Shown in pieces: positions 39,251 to 51,236 of a stretch of DNA of 64,000 bases (the first letter of the stretch is position 1; the number at the start of each line of letters is the position of its first letter). Origin of the DNA: Thuidium tamariscinum (Eukaryota > Streptophyta > Bryopsida > Hypnales > Thuidiaceae); contig OX344749.2 in the NCBI GenBank assembly GCA_947034885.2, forward strand, positions 12,105,501 to 12,169,500, written 5' to 3'. A model generated the notes under the pieces. The model searched no databases, was not told the origin of the DNA, and was given only the letters and a program-made list of their open reading frames with translations. Made by a program: the position numbers and the translations under genes.

Positions 39251-40758
39251 TTAAACAATATGTATTTTAATTTCAATGACAACCTTAGATCAAAATTAGT
39301 TTAGTACATACTTTCTTTGTATTAAGGTATTTTATTTAAGATATTTTATATTTTTGTACTATAACATTTCAGTGTTGTTGAAATATTTTGTATTTTAGTA
39401 GTAACAAGTATAGGTCCTACTTAATGCACCACAACTAAAGTGCTAAAATTTTGAAGTAAAATGAATATAAAAGTATTACAATTGCAATAGCAACAATTTA
39501 AGACACATTTTGGTTTATCCTTTAATCTACATTTGAATCTTGAATAGTCTTTACCATCCAACTAGATCATAATTGATACTTAGTCAATAGTCATCAACAC
39601 CACTAAGAAAGACTACAAATTTTTATAAGCAACCCATGTAAAAGTTGACAAGTTTTATGGAGGACTATTTCATCTCATAACATCTCTAGCTTATTCCAAC
39701 TCAACAAGTGTGCATATTATAAATGATTTTACCTTTGTTTCAAAGAGCATGTATATCTATATATGATAAAATATTAAAAAATTATTATTATTTTTTTTTA
39801 TAGATTGGCCTTTTGTTAAAAACATGAAAAGCACTACAAGTCCAATAACCCTCTATATTATTTCATTTTTCCATCTTCTTGATTGCTCCAACCCTATATT
39901 ATTTGTTGTGCAAACAAGTTGAGCACAACACCAATTTATTCCATCAACAACCATAAGATCATTACCTGTGAATTTGTAAGTATAGTCCTATTATAATTAA
40001 TGACCTTTAAGGAGATTTTTAGTAAAAAATTCTAGAAATATACATGTTATTGTAATTTTACTGAAAATCTCTTTTTGATCATTACTTGTAATCTTATATT
40101 TAGGAATATACTTAAAAACTCATTTAAAACACACCTTTCTCTTTTAGTGATTGATATTTGGGACAAGGTGTAAAATGCGATGTCAATAGTGTATGCTAAT
40201 GCAAAGAATTCTTTGATGACCAAAAAAATACACAACAATAAAATCTAGAGCATTGATTCAAAAAATTTTAGTAGGGCTCTATGGTTCTTTGTGGTACCAA
40301 TGATGCACAACAAACAAATTTTTGGGCCCAATTTTATTTAAATGGAAGACTTTGGCAATAATAGAAATTTTTATACAAATATTGAATTATAGAAAGCATT
40401 TGATTACTATTGGAAATCATTTTTTTATTGGTAATCTTCAACTATCATTTGTTATTCTACTTAAAATATTTACAAATTTTATTAGAACATTGACAAAAAA
40501 TTCGGAATAATGAATTTTCAATCAAGAAATGCTAATTTTTTAAATTTTATAATGATATGATTTAAAACATGCACCATGATGTTCTACACTATGATGTAAG
40601 CCTATAAAAAATTTCTTAGAATTTGAAGTGGATAATTCATTTAATATAAAATGTTTATATTCACAAATTTATAATAACTTCAAAAGAATTCCAAAAAGAT
40701 GCAAAAATTTTACAACAAATTAATAGAAGACATCTAATCTCATGTATTTAGTTGAAGT
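39251..40758. other. AT-rich DNA with a decayed CACTA MITE
   Basis: 39970-40149 contains both arms of a relic of the 48377-48583 MITE type (TAAGTATAGTCCTA on the left, AGGAATATACTTAAA and CTTTCTCTTTTAGTG on the right), heavily mutated. A CACTACAAG word at 39832 may be another end. No genes are supported. Confidence 0.45.
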
Positions 40759-40975
40759 CACTAGAAGAAACTTTGCCAAAATTGCGTTTTTTTCAACATA
40801 ACCATGGCAAGTAGGTTATGTGGAAAACTGCGTTGTAAAAGCAGTGAAAATGTAGGAAAACGCAGATTTTGCATTTTTCTGCGTTTACACTACGTTTACA
40901 ACGCAGTTTTCAACATAACCTACTTGACATGTCTATGTTGAAAAAAAAACAGTTTTGGCAAAATTTCTTCTAGTG
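40759..40975. mobile_element. CACTA foldback MITE, 217 bp, TSD AGT
   Basis: It starts CACTAGAAGAAACTTTGCC and ends GGCAAAATTTCTTCTAGTG, flanked by AGT (40756-40758, 40976-40978). The arms are inverted almost to the centre. It shares TTTTTTTCAACATAACCATG with the 23164-23370 copy. It abuts the family G element starting at 40982. Confidence 0.9.
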
Positions 40976-40981
40976 AGTTTT

Positions 40982-42014
40982 GGGTCATTGCAAGAAAGAC
41001 TTGCCAAAAAGTATAGCGTTTTACACAATACTCATTTTTTTCTTTAGGAGTATTGTATAAATAGTAAATCAATTTTCTTAAAAAGAAAAATATATATTTG
41101 ATGTATATACCTTTAAGAAGAAGGTACTCTAGAAAGGAAAAACATAGAAAAATTCTCTAAGTAGGAGAACTAGAAAAGTGTAGAATTTCATGAAAATTGT
41201 AACTTTCCGTAAGAGGATTTTTGGGCCCCCAGAAGACCGTTTCAGGGGTGTTCCCCGAAATTGTTCCCACTGCTGCAGACCAGCCCCCTGCTGGTCTGAA
41301 TTTTTGAATTTTGAAAAAAAAAATTAAATTTTTTTTTTCAAAAAACTTCAGAATGTATTAAAGAAGAAAACAATGATTTAAAAAAAAAATTAAAAACTTT
41401 AATATTTAATTAAAATTAATAAAAAATTATTATTTTCTGACGTGGCAGTCGCTCGACCACATCAGCATCGCGTTCCCAACGTTTGGGAACTCGCAGTCTT
41501 GTATAGCAGCTGAAAATCCTCTAGTGACTATAGCTTCACATTTTAATTTGTAAGAAATAGGGAAAATAATTTTTTTAAACTAAAAATTTTCCATTTGGTA
41601 AGACTTCATGGTGAAGGTATTTCACCAAAATAATGATCTGAAAACCATCTTGATTGTTCAAAAATGTGCACGTAAAGGAGGCCTATTAGCACACATGTAG
41701 AGGAAAGAAAATAATGATTTTTTGAATTTCCTTTGATAGAAACATGCCTACCTAGTGTAGGAATAGACCCTAGAAATCTAAGCTATAAATAATTAATTTT
41801 AAGTACTCCCTAGTGCTAAAAACCCCTAAATTGCAAAGTGTGACAAGTGAGCTAAATTTAAATTTAAATATGATTTTTTTTTTAAATAAGGGTTCTGATT
41901 ACTATCAAGTTAGTCATCTCCAATAAAAAATTCAAGTTCAAAAGTTATAGCACATGACAACTCCGTCACTCAAAGTGTGATGCCAAATAGTACAAGTCCT
42001 TCTTGCATTCTTCC
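40982..42014. mobile_element. Family G element with a 322-bp insertion
   Basis: It begins GGGTCATTGCAAGAAAGACT. The right end as reverse complement is GGAAGAATGCAAGAAGGACT. Without the insertion at 41205-41526 it is about 710 bp, close to the 734-bp copies. The flanking tetramers (TTTT, TTCT) differ at one base, suggesting a mutated TSD. The interior aligns with 11556-12289 through GTAGGAGAACTAGAAAAGTG and ATGATCTGAAAACCATCT. Confidence 0.7.
41205..41526. mobile_element. Possible CACTA-like insertion, 322 bp, with a GC-rich right half, TSD ACT
   Basis: The family G sequence is interrupted between two ACT triplets (41202-41204, 41527-41529). The inserted segment has inverted ends AGAGGATTTTT and (right, as read) GAAAATCCTCTAGTG. 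The right terminus therefore reads CACTAGAGGATTTT, while the left is mutated. It contains GC-rich patches (GACGTGGCAGTCGCTCGACC, CCAACGTTTGGGAACTCGC) unlike the surrounding DNA. Assignment is moderate. Confidence 0.5.
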
Positions 42015-44292
42015 TTCTAGCAATTGAAAAATCATTTTATTGGACTAGGTGATGTTGAATTCAAAAAGATTTACTAATTTTTTAATATTAAGGTCATGAT
42101 CTACATGATGATATTATATCTTATATTCTAAACCTACAAAGAAAGTTTCACATTTTTTGAGCACCAAGTTGCATTTGATTTGAATTTTTTCACTTTTTAT
42201 TCAGAAATTTGTAAAAGAAATAAAAAAAATTTAATGACTAATAGAAGATATGAAATCACAACTTTAATAAATAAATATTAAAAATTCACCTTCAAAAGGT
42301 ACTTGTACATGAAGTTTAAAAATTTGGTAGTTATCTCATACTAAGAGGGTTATATTGACCAATAGCAAAAAAATTGGACCCTAGGATATTCAATATAGAA
42401 ACCTCAAAAACAAATTCCATTAGTTGGCTTCAAATCCTTTCAATCCTCATATTTATTTACTTTAAATTTTTAAAAAATTTACCTTGGTTTTGAAAACTAA
42501 TTGAATCCTAGATGCAAAATATCTTGGCTTCATTCCACCATTTTTGTATGCACTTCATTCTATCATTCTACTCATAGCTTCAATTTTAGTCATAATGCCT
42601 CAAAAACACCCTATATATGTCAATACAAAATTCCAAAGTTCAGTACAAAAATTGGCTAAATTAGTTCCAATTGATTTGAAGGTTGTCTTTAGAATTAAAC
42701 GTCAAAACATTTTTGAAGAGTATATTCATGCTAAAAGTCATCTAAAAACTACATTTCTAAAGAAATGGCACACATGACTACTAAGAAATGAAACCTACTA
42801 GAGTGATAGGTGAAAAATAAGATTGTATGCAATGATGCTAACATACAAGGGAACTAAGAGAAATCACAACTTAATGTGCACCCTAGCCTCTCCCTTGCAC
42901 ATCTATTTGTTAGAATTGTGTATCAAATTTGAACTTCTATATTAAGGTAGAACCACCTATTCTTGACTAGGGTCCCGTATTCAACTTGTATAATACGGCT
43001 ATTTCTAACCAAGGCTAGAAGAGATTTTCAATCAAATCTTGGAATGTACTTTTTCTCATTTTCAAGGTTGGGACTAATAGGATCATGACACATGTTTCAA
43101 AGTGTCATAAAGTGTGATGGAAGTATTGATCAAGAAAGTAGTCTCTTTAATGATTGAAATTAGAAGAGTCTAAACATTGGCTATGGGTTCAAAGCACTTT
43201 TTGGCTTCCAAAAATCATAGTAATTTCACTTTGGGGAATAAAATTATGAAAAATTTGCAATCTCTATAATTCCTATTTTTCTACATGGGAAAAATTTGCA
43301 TAGTGTCATACTCTTTATGACCTATTCCAAAATTGCTTAAGTGATTCAGCATGGGTGATTCTACCTTATTCCAAAAAAATCAATAACATATGAAAATTCC
43401 TTCGATTGTATTGTTGATTTGGATTCAATTGAGTCTTCTAGGCAATTGAAATAAGTGTAAATGTTAAAAAATTATTTAATATCATGAATCATTAATTATT
43501 TGCATCCATCCATTAGCCTTTCAATTAACCTTCTAAATGCTAATTATTTTGAGAAGATAAATATTTATGTTTTGGAACAATTCACACACTTTTGTAGAGC
43601 ATGTGTTGATACATCTCATTTGTTTATCTTTACCTTCCTAATTCTTACTCATATTCTTGGCCTTATGATCTTATCAAATTATTTGTAATCATGTATCTAT
43701 TTTTGAGTGTTTGCACATTAGAGGTGTTAGTGTGTGAGTATGAAAATGTGAGCATATGAGCCTTAAGCACACACCCAAGTAAATATCCCACAACCATAAA
43801 AGGTGCTTATAACTTAAGTACCTATATTACATATATTTATAACATAGATTCACTATAATCATAAAAAGTTTTTATATTACAAACACTTATATTGTAGTCT
43901 TTTAGGCTCACAAGCTCACACTTTTAGGCTGACATAATACCAACCTTCATTTACATATCATAGTTTAACATTTTTTTATCACAATGTGCAAATGTAGATT
44001 GGTTTCAAATTTTTAATATTTCCCTTTGGTACATATACATAAAGCTTTGGGTGGATTCTTTTTAATGTTAATATTTTAGGTTCATAACTTGTGCAAAAAC
44101 CATACTTTACTCTGATTTCAATTCCCATAAATGAAGGTGAATTTTCACATCTTAAATTTTTTTGGTGCCGACATCAATGCATGAGTGATTGCAAAAAAGT
44201 CAATGCATCTCAGTGTACAAACTTTTTTCTTACACAAGTAAAGAATCTTTATTGCAAGAAAAAAGGGAACAATACAAGACAGCTTAAGTTAC
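42015..44292. repeat. Old dispersed repeat blocks shared with 53.8-55.9 kb
   Basis: About 42950-43400 matches 55450-55850 with many mismatches (shared words include CAAGAAAGTAG, GCACTTTTTGGC and ACATGGGAAAAATTT). About 43735-43930 matches 53860-53960 and 54285-54360 (AAATGTGAGCATATGA, ATATTGTAGTCTTTTAGGCTC). The order of the two blocks is reversed in the second locus. No intact coding region is visible. The class is unknown. Confidence 0.55.
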
Positions 44293-44295
44293 TAA

Positions 44296-44701
44296 GAGCA
44301 TCCCCATGCCAGAGCCTTCAAACAGAGGCATCAAATGAGGTTTGACATGGGTTCATGGTTGGTGAAAGTGCTTCATGCCCATGCCTACACTCTAAATTGA
44401 CTCACTAAACACATCTCCCAAGTCAAAAACTACATTTATCAAGCCAGGTGCAAGGTGTCAGGCCAAGTGTTGGGCCTCTAAGCTCCCAATGGCTGAAAAT
44501 TCTCTGAGAGTGTGCCAAGTTGAGGAAATCAAGAATTAGTGAGCCACGGGGAAGAAACACAACAATTGAGTGTGATTGTTACTTTGAAGTTTTTGCTGGG
44601 TAAATATTTGGTTTGGAGTGCCTGGCATGGGGCAGTTTCACAGGGCAAACACTCCATATTATCAATTTGCAGCCCTTTGAAGAGCAGGCATGGGGATGCT
44701 C
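44296..44701. mobile_element. PIF/Harbinger (Tourist-like) MITE, 406 bp, TSD TAA
   Basis: Terminal inverted repeats GAGCATCCCCATGCC are flanked by TAA at 44293-44295 and 44702-44704. TAA targets and GAGCATC-type ends suggest PIF/Harbinger derivatives. The interior is noncoding. Frames at 44529-44768 are incidental. Confidence 0.78.
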
Positions 44702-44820
44702 TAACAATTTCAATCCCTAAAGGACCAAATACATAATTTGTGCACAAGTTGACTAAGATGATGGTCAAATATTTTTTAGAAATGAATTATATTTAACACA
44801 AAATTTTGTTCATTATTTAA

Positions 44821-45744
44821 CCCCTAAAGGACTGAAGTTCCCTCGGGGGACACTTGGAATTTCGGGCAGGCTTGTGTGACTTGAATTTTTTATATTATTT
44901 TTTGAAACTTTTTTTGAAGATAGGAAATCAGATTAGCTTTCCAAAAATATAATTTTTATTTCAATTGGTGCTTGGAAGCAAAAGTTATGCCATTCTATGT
45001 CCAAAAAGCAGTTCATCGGGCAGAAAAAAAAAACCACAAAAAAAATTATTTTTTTATTTTTTATTTTTTTCTTGAAGATTTTTTTTTGTTCTACATCTGA
45101 AGCTTTGTTTCATTTTATTTGGACTAATAATGAGAAAGTTACGGACAATCTTGAATTTCGGGCAATCTAAGCACCTTCTTTAGAAAATAACTTACAGAAT
45201 TCATTTTTGAATGCAATTTTTCAAATTTTTTAAATTTTCTTTTTTGATAGGGTTTAGGATGTTTGCAAGAACAAGCTCACCGTTGGGATCATGGTTTTTC
45301 AATTTCATCTTAAAGTTATTAACAACTTAGTGTTTTGTTCAATCTTGGACCTACTTCTACTTAACAATTTTTTAATGAATGAAAATCAAGTAGTAGTTTT
45401 TTGAAATTTTTTTCCCTAATTCCCAACTCAAATGTTCAACATAATAAATTTTAACTTCATGGTCTATAGTGCAAAAAAATTCAACAAATGGCAATCAAAG
45501 TCATCTGAAATTGCAAGTCAAAGTTCAAAAAAACTTTTTTTTTCCAACTTTGAATGCTAATATCTTCCAATCGGTACGGTCAAACTTCATGAAATTTTTA
45601 CCATATGATCTTAGACAAGTAATTTACAAGATCCTATGGTTAGATTCTAATAATATTGTTTTTTTTTGTTTTTTTGGGAGGAAGTAGCAAACATGGCAGT
45701 TTTGAGTGGTTTTCAAGCCAGAAAATGCCTCAGTCCTTTAGGGG
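44821..45744 (+). mobile_element. Family T element, 924 bp, intact, TSD TTAA
   Basis: Ends CCCCTAAAGGACTGAAG and (right, as read) CTCAGTCCTTTAGGGG are flanked on both sides by TTAA (44817-44820, 45745-45748). Its length is identical to the inverted copy at 56513-57436, with which it shares an interior including a TTTGAAACTTTTTTTGAAGA-like segment. No open frame covers it. TTAA plus CCC-starting ends suggest piggyBac- or Kolobok-related non-autonomous elements. Confidence 0.88.
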
Positions 45745-45748
45745 TTAA

Positions 45749-48262
45749 ACTGTGTTTTTCTAAAATTTCATACCATTGACTGTAAGATCATAGAGCTTAG
45801 AAAAATTTAAGTTTTACAATACCTTTCATCTCAAACTTGTTTTGATAACAATTAAAATATTATTTTGAAAAAGGATACAAATATATATTTTAGTAATTTC
45901 ATTAAAATATTATTATTATTATGATGCATAAAACATGAAACAACCTTTGCAATGTACATATCATGTAAATGGAAATTTTACAACTTTTCAAAGTACATCT
46001 CTTAAACTTCACACCTCTACTTAAAATAAGAAATAAATTAATAATTGACACATTGTAGTGGATTACTTTCTGAATCCTGCATCTATAGATATTAGTTGGT
46101 CATTTAGGGGTTGATTTTTTTTTATTTTAAAAGAAAAATTAATATTTTTTTGTCAATAAAAAAAAGTGGTGTTCTAGATTGCCAAAATATTTGTATCATA
46201 TATAATCCTAGTTGCATTCCATTGAAGCCTTGTAGCTCAATTGGAAACAATAAAAAATAATATATCAAGATAGATCTAATTGTGAATGTCTATTCTAAAG
46301 AATTATAAAAAATAATGAGGATATATAAAACTCAAAGATTTGAATGATTAGCATTAGCAAAAAAAAATACATAAATAAAGATAAGCCTTCAAATCCAATG
46401 TTATGTACTATAGGAATGCACATAATGCAAGGAAGATTAATTTTTTTAGACTTTTAAATTGCCAAAGGTCTTTTATACCTTCTTGAAGTATGTTCAAAAC
46501 AAAACAACAAATCAAAGATTTGAGAAATTTTAAAATTCAAAATTGTAACTTTAGGATCTTAGCCATTAAATTTTTATATAGAATTGTAAGTACCACATTG
46601 TATTTGATTCTTAGAATACAAATTTGTACTAAAAATATAGCAACAAGTACACCATTTGATTAATAATTTGAGCATTTTTCATTTTTCATTTTTCATTTGG
46701 ATGTCATTTTAACATCTAAACAATATCATCCTCTTGAAAGTATAGAAACATATATGTAGAATACATGACCATTTTGATGCTTTTAGGATATAAAATAGGA
46801 GAGGCAAGAATTATCAAAATTGTAAGCACCATGCATTATTTGATCTTGCTTAATTTGAATACAAAGGTTTTGTCTTAGTTATATACATCAATTTATGCAT
46901 CTTCTATATCAAATGCAAAAACACCATATCACATTTATAATTAAGTTCCAAATTGTAGTGGATGACATTTGAATATGTTTGATATTTTTGGCTTAAATCT
47001 ATTTGAAAATTTTATTTCCTACAATGATACTATTTTCTTACTATTTTAAAAAATTGGTCAACCCAACTACAACATCTAATAAAACAACCTAGTAGAAATC
47101 TGAAATGTTTTCACTCAAACAACCATACTGTGAGCATCAATGGACAAAGTCAAAAAGTATATATATGAAAGTTGCAATTTATGACATGCTCCACATTCCC
47201 ATAGAAGTTTAAAGAAACAATTAGTTGTGATTTGAAAGAAAATTAATTTCAAAATTAACCATGTCTAATACTCAAATTTCTTGACTATAATTAAATTGGA
47301 AATACATTATCTTATGTCAATTTTTCTTAGAACTCCAAAAGAAACTTTTTGTATCTTAGCACATTGGTATACATTATTTCAAATTGTTGTACGCAAAAAT
47401 TGAAGGAACTTTATATTTTAGAATATTTAAAATATTAACAATTTGACAAACATACAAATGATGTTGGTTCACACAAACATTTTTTATTTTTTTTAATTGA
47501 GAGTATTGGAATGTATTAGACATTGTATAGAGACTATAGGTTGCAATATGGACCATTGTTTTTATGTTAATGCCCTTCCATTTGAAATATTTGTTAAATG
47601 GGACAATGCATTCAATTTATATTTTATGGTTGTATAATTTATTTTTAGGTGCAATTTTTTGGTATGAAGACTTGAGTTTATGAACACAAAATTGTAAGAA
47701 AAATTTCAAAAAAAATAAATTTCATTGTAGATATCACAAAAATACTAACAATTTGATGAAGTTTAGTGTAATTTTTGACTCCTTGACTATGTTTCAAAAA
47801 AGAAAACCCTCGAAAACTACCATTTCTAGCACAAGTACTAAACTTTGGGAAAAAAACATTTTTGGACAAATTTGACTATAAGATCTTGTAGTATATTGAC
47901 TTGAAAACATGTAGAAAAAATTTAAGAAATTTCCACCGCATAAATTGTAAGATGAGCTTTCAAATTCACAATAATTAATCCATTTTTTGGCTTTACAAAA
48001 AAATTGGGCAACTACACTTGACAAGCTTACAATTGCATGATTTTTTTTTCAAAATGATGGTGCTTCTTTGGATTCATTCTTCAAGGCAAGTTGGCTACAT
48101 GCCTACATGCCTGAAAAATTTTAGGTCATTTGGAATTGTACAACATGTAGAATAAAAATAATAAATAGAAAGAAATAGATAGTAATTCAAATCACCCAAT
48201 TGTTGATAATTTAGTTATGGAATTGAAAAATGTCAAATCCAATGTTGGCAATGTTATATCAA
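45749..48262. other. AT-rich DNA, decayed repeats, no gene
   Basis: 48060-48240 resembles the inverse of 11260-11440 (a family T-like interior). The rest has no conserved frames. The frames at 47374-47556 and 47678-48024 are AT-rich chance frames. Confidence 0.45.
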
Positions 48263-49525
48263 CCCCTAAAGGACTAAGCTATGTTTTTTTCACAACATAG
48301 TGATTTTAGGCAACTTAGTGAGCTCACTACAAATGGAATTTTTATTTATTTTTCTATGAAAATTGTTCACACAACACACTACAAGAGAAAGGGGTGTTTT
48401 AAGTATAGTCCTAAAGATAATATTTTAAATAATGACTTTTTAAGGAGATTTTAAATAAGAAATATGTATCTTTCTAGTAAAATTTAGAAGATACATATTT
48501 CTTATTTAAAATCTCCTTAAGAAGTCATTATTTAAAATATTATCTTTAGGACTATACTTAAAACACCCCTTTCTCTTATAGTGACATGTGCCCAAGGAGT
48601 AGCTTTCACCCCTAAAGTCCCATTGTCCCTTTGGAGGACAAAATGGATTTTAGGCATGTCTTTATGATCCCAAAATTTATCAAGATTTTTTGAAACTTTT
48701 TTGGAAGATAGGAAAATACATTAGGTTTGTGGAAATACAACTTTTATTTCAATAGATGTGTGAGAGTAAAAGTTATGGCACAAAAAGTTGGTTTTTTTGG
48801 TGTTGCAGACAAAAACTTCTTCACCCCAAATTTTTTTAATAAGTCTTTAAAATTTATTTTCTTATAGATTGTAATTTTATACACATAGGAAGCTTTTAAT
48901 CATTCCATTTGGATTTATTATGTGAAAGTTATAGACAATCTTATTTTTTAGGTAGTTAGAACGTTTTCTTGAAAAAATAGCTTATAGATTTCATTTAGAA
49001 TGCATTTTTTTCAATTTTTCAAAAGAATTGTGAATATGGTCAAGTATGCTTAATAGAACAATCTCACTATTGGGATTATTGTGTTTCAATCTCATCTTAG
49101 AGCTATTAGTGATTTAATTTTTTGTTCAATCTTGAACCTACTTCTACTTAATAATTTCTTAAAGAATGAAAATCAAATGATTTCTTTTTTGAATTTTTTC
49201 TAGAATTTTGACTTGATTCTATAACACACAAAAGTTAAATTCAAATTCTGTAGTGAATTTTTTTCCAAAAAGGGTAGTTGAAGTCATCTAAAACCGTAGG
49301 TTAGAGTTTTAAAATGCTTCATTTTCCAACTTTAAATGCTAATATCTTTCAATCCATACAATCAAACTTTGTGAAATTCTTACCACATGATTTCAAACAA
49401 GTGAAGTGTAAGATTTTATAATTAGATTTTGAAAAAATTGTTTTTTTCCTTTCTTGGGTGAATGTAGTAAAAATGACAATTTTGAGTCATTTTTTTATAG
49501 GTAAATGGCCTTGGAACTTTAGAGG
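48263..49525 (+). mobile_element. Family T-type element with nested CACTA MITE
   Basis: The left end is CCCCTAAAGGACTAAGC after TCAA. The right end GGAACTTTAGAGG is before TTAA (49526-49529). Length without the nested 207-bp MITE is about 1050 bp. The interior follows the 44821 copy (ATAGGAAAATACATTAG.., ACTTTTATTTCAATAG..). Terminal mutations indicate an older copy. Confidence 0.7.
48377..48583. mobile_element. CACTA foldback MITE (second family), 207 bp, TSD ACA
   Basis: It begins CACTACAAGAGAAAGGGGTG and ends CACCCCTTTCTCTTATAGTG-like, flanked by ACA (48374-48376, 48584-48586). The two arms are nearly perfect inverted copies to the centre (GTTTTAAGTATAGTCCTAAA). Related pieces occur at 27193-27299 and about 39970-40149. 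Confidence 0.92.
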
Positions 49526-49639
49526 TTAAGGCCCAACAATTTTCATACCTTTTGACTACATATTTATAAAGTTATTGCATAGTATGTAGTTTTCATTCAA
49601 CACAATAGGCAATCCAAGTAACTCAAAAAACTCCTTTAA

Positions 49640-50728
49640 CCCCTAAGTGCCCAATCAACCATATGTGGTCAATCTGAAATTTCAGGCCCATTTTGTGCGG
49701 GCATTTAAATTTCTTTGACTGTTTTTAAAAACTTTTGGACAATTTCAAAGAATTAACTATTGAAAACTATCATTTTTCACTGCAAAAAGTATATTTATGA
49801 TTATTGAGAGGTCTTCAAAAGCATGTATGTACCATAAATGAAGGGTAAAGCTTGCCAAATTTACTTCATTTCCTAGCTCAATGCAAAGTTTAGCAATTTC
49901 ACTTGATTTGAGATCTAAGAAATTGTACATATATCCATTTTTTTAATTTGAGAATGTTCCAGTGGAAAGTATAAAATGTTTTCATGATATTTGAGTTATT
50001 TGTAAAGTCCCCCCCACTTTGGGCATGACTTTTTTTGAAGTTGAGAAGGCAACTATAGGTGAAGTGTGAAACTTTTTTCAAGATACTTATGTCATATGAC
50101 TTCAAAAGTGGGGATCAAAATTTTTTTAGGCACCATTTTGATGGAAAAATAAGTTTCATATTGACTTTTATTTTGACTTTTTTTAACTCAACCAGCTTTT
50201 TCACAAAACTCATGGGTTCAAACCCCGGTTTAGGGTACTTTACAAATAACTCAATTCACCATTGAAAATTTAAACATGCAATTATTGATTTGGAGTTGTT
50301 TGTAATTTCTACTTATAAAAATAACTGCATTTCAACAATTGCAAGGTGGATTGTGTAATGAGTTTAATTGTTTTTCATGTGAAATTAAGTTTTTTAGAAG
50401 TGAATTTTAGTATGCTTACACTCTTTGTAGTTGTTCATGTCACCTCCAATCCCAAAAATAATTTATATGCAAATTTGAAAAACAGTGTGGAAAAAGGCAA
50501 TATACTAAATATAGAAAAAATATACTCTTCACTTGTTATAATCTCACAACTCCTGTGCAATTTTGCACTCAAACTTTGCGTACTTACTAACAAACAAGCT
50601 CTTCAAACATCTATATGGTTAAATTTTGGAAAAAAAATTAATTTGCTTCATTAGGGATGACTACAAGCCAAATGAATGCACTTTTTTCATAGTCAAAACA
50701 CACTTGGAAAGGCTTGGGCATTTAGGGA
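49640..50728. mobile_element. Family P element, 1089 bp, TSD TTAA
   Basis: Ends CCCCTAAGTGCCCAATC and (reverse complement) TCCCTAAATGCCCAAGCC are flanked by TTAA at 49636-49639 and 50729-50732. Internally GAGTTATTTGTAAAG near 49994 is inverted near 50245. It interrupts a T-like sequence that resumes at about 50733 (compare 10940-11060), so it is a younger insertion. The frames at 50059-50265 and 50346-50654 are not recognisable proteins. Confidence 0.78.
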
Positions 50729-50760
50729 TTAAAAATCACTATAAAATAAAAGAAATTAAA

Positions 50761-50975
50761 TCTAATTCTTTAGATTTATATACATGTGGAAATCTTTGGA
50801 TCATTCTATTATAATCAATGAGATGAAAGTTATGAAGAATTTTAGTTTGTAGATAGGTACAGAGTCTGTGAAAACCATACCTATCCACAAACTAAAATTT
50901 TTCATAACCTTTATCTCATTAATCATAATGGAATGATTCAAAGCTTCTCACACATATATAAATCTAAAGAATTAG
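50761..50975. repeat. Palindrome with arms of about 98 bp
   Basis: The arm ending GATAGGTA (about 50859) is mirrored from TACCTATC (about 50878) outward, with AATTTTAGTTTGTAG, ATGAGATGAAAGTTAT and TTCTTTAGATTTATA counterparts on the other side. The spacer is about 18 bases. It is the core of a larger foldback whose left arm was split by the family P element. Confidence 0.75.
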
Positions 50976-51236
50976 TTATAAATTTTTCTTCTTCAAAGTG
51001 TTCTAAAAAAAAATTGAGTTGCTTAGGCTATTGTCAAATGAAAATTACATATCATGCAATAACTTTTTAAACATGTAGTCAAAAGTTACAAGAATTGTTG
51101 GGCCTTAAAGCTACTCCTTGGGTACATGTGTGAAAATTTCAAAGAAAAATAAACAAAAATTCCATTTGTAGGGAGCTACCTCAAATCACTATTGCCAAAA
51201 AAATGCATCTTATTTCTTTAAGGATTAAACAATCTA

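Noticed and set aside
50205..50235. GGGTTCAAACCCC resembling a tRNA T-arm
   Set aside because: No D-arm, anticodon arm or acceptor stem can be folded upstream, and it lies inside a transposon.
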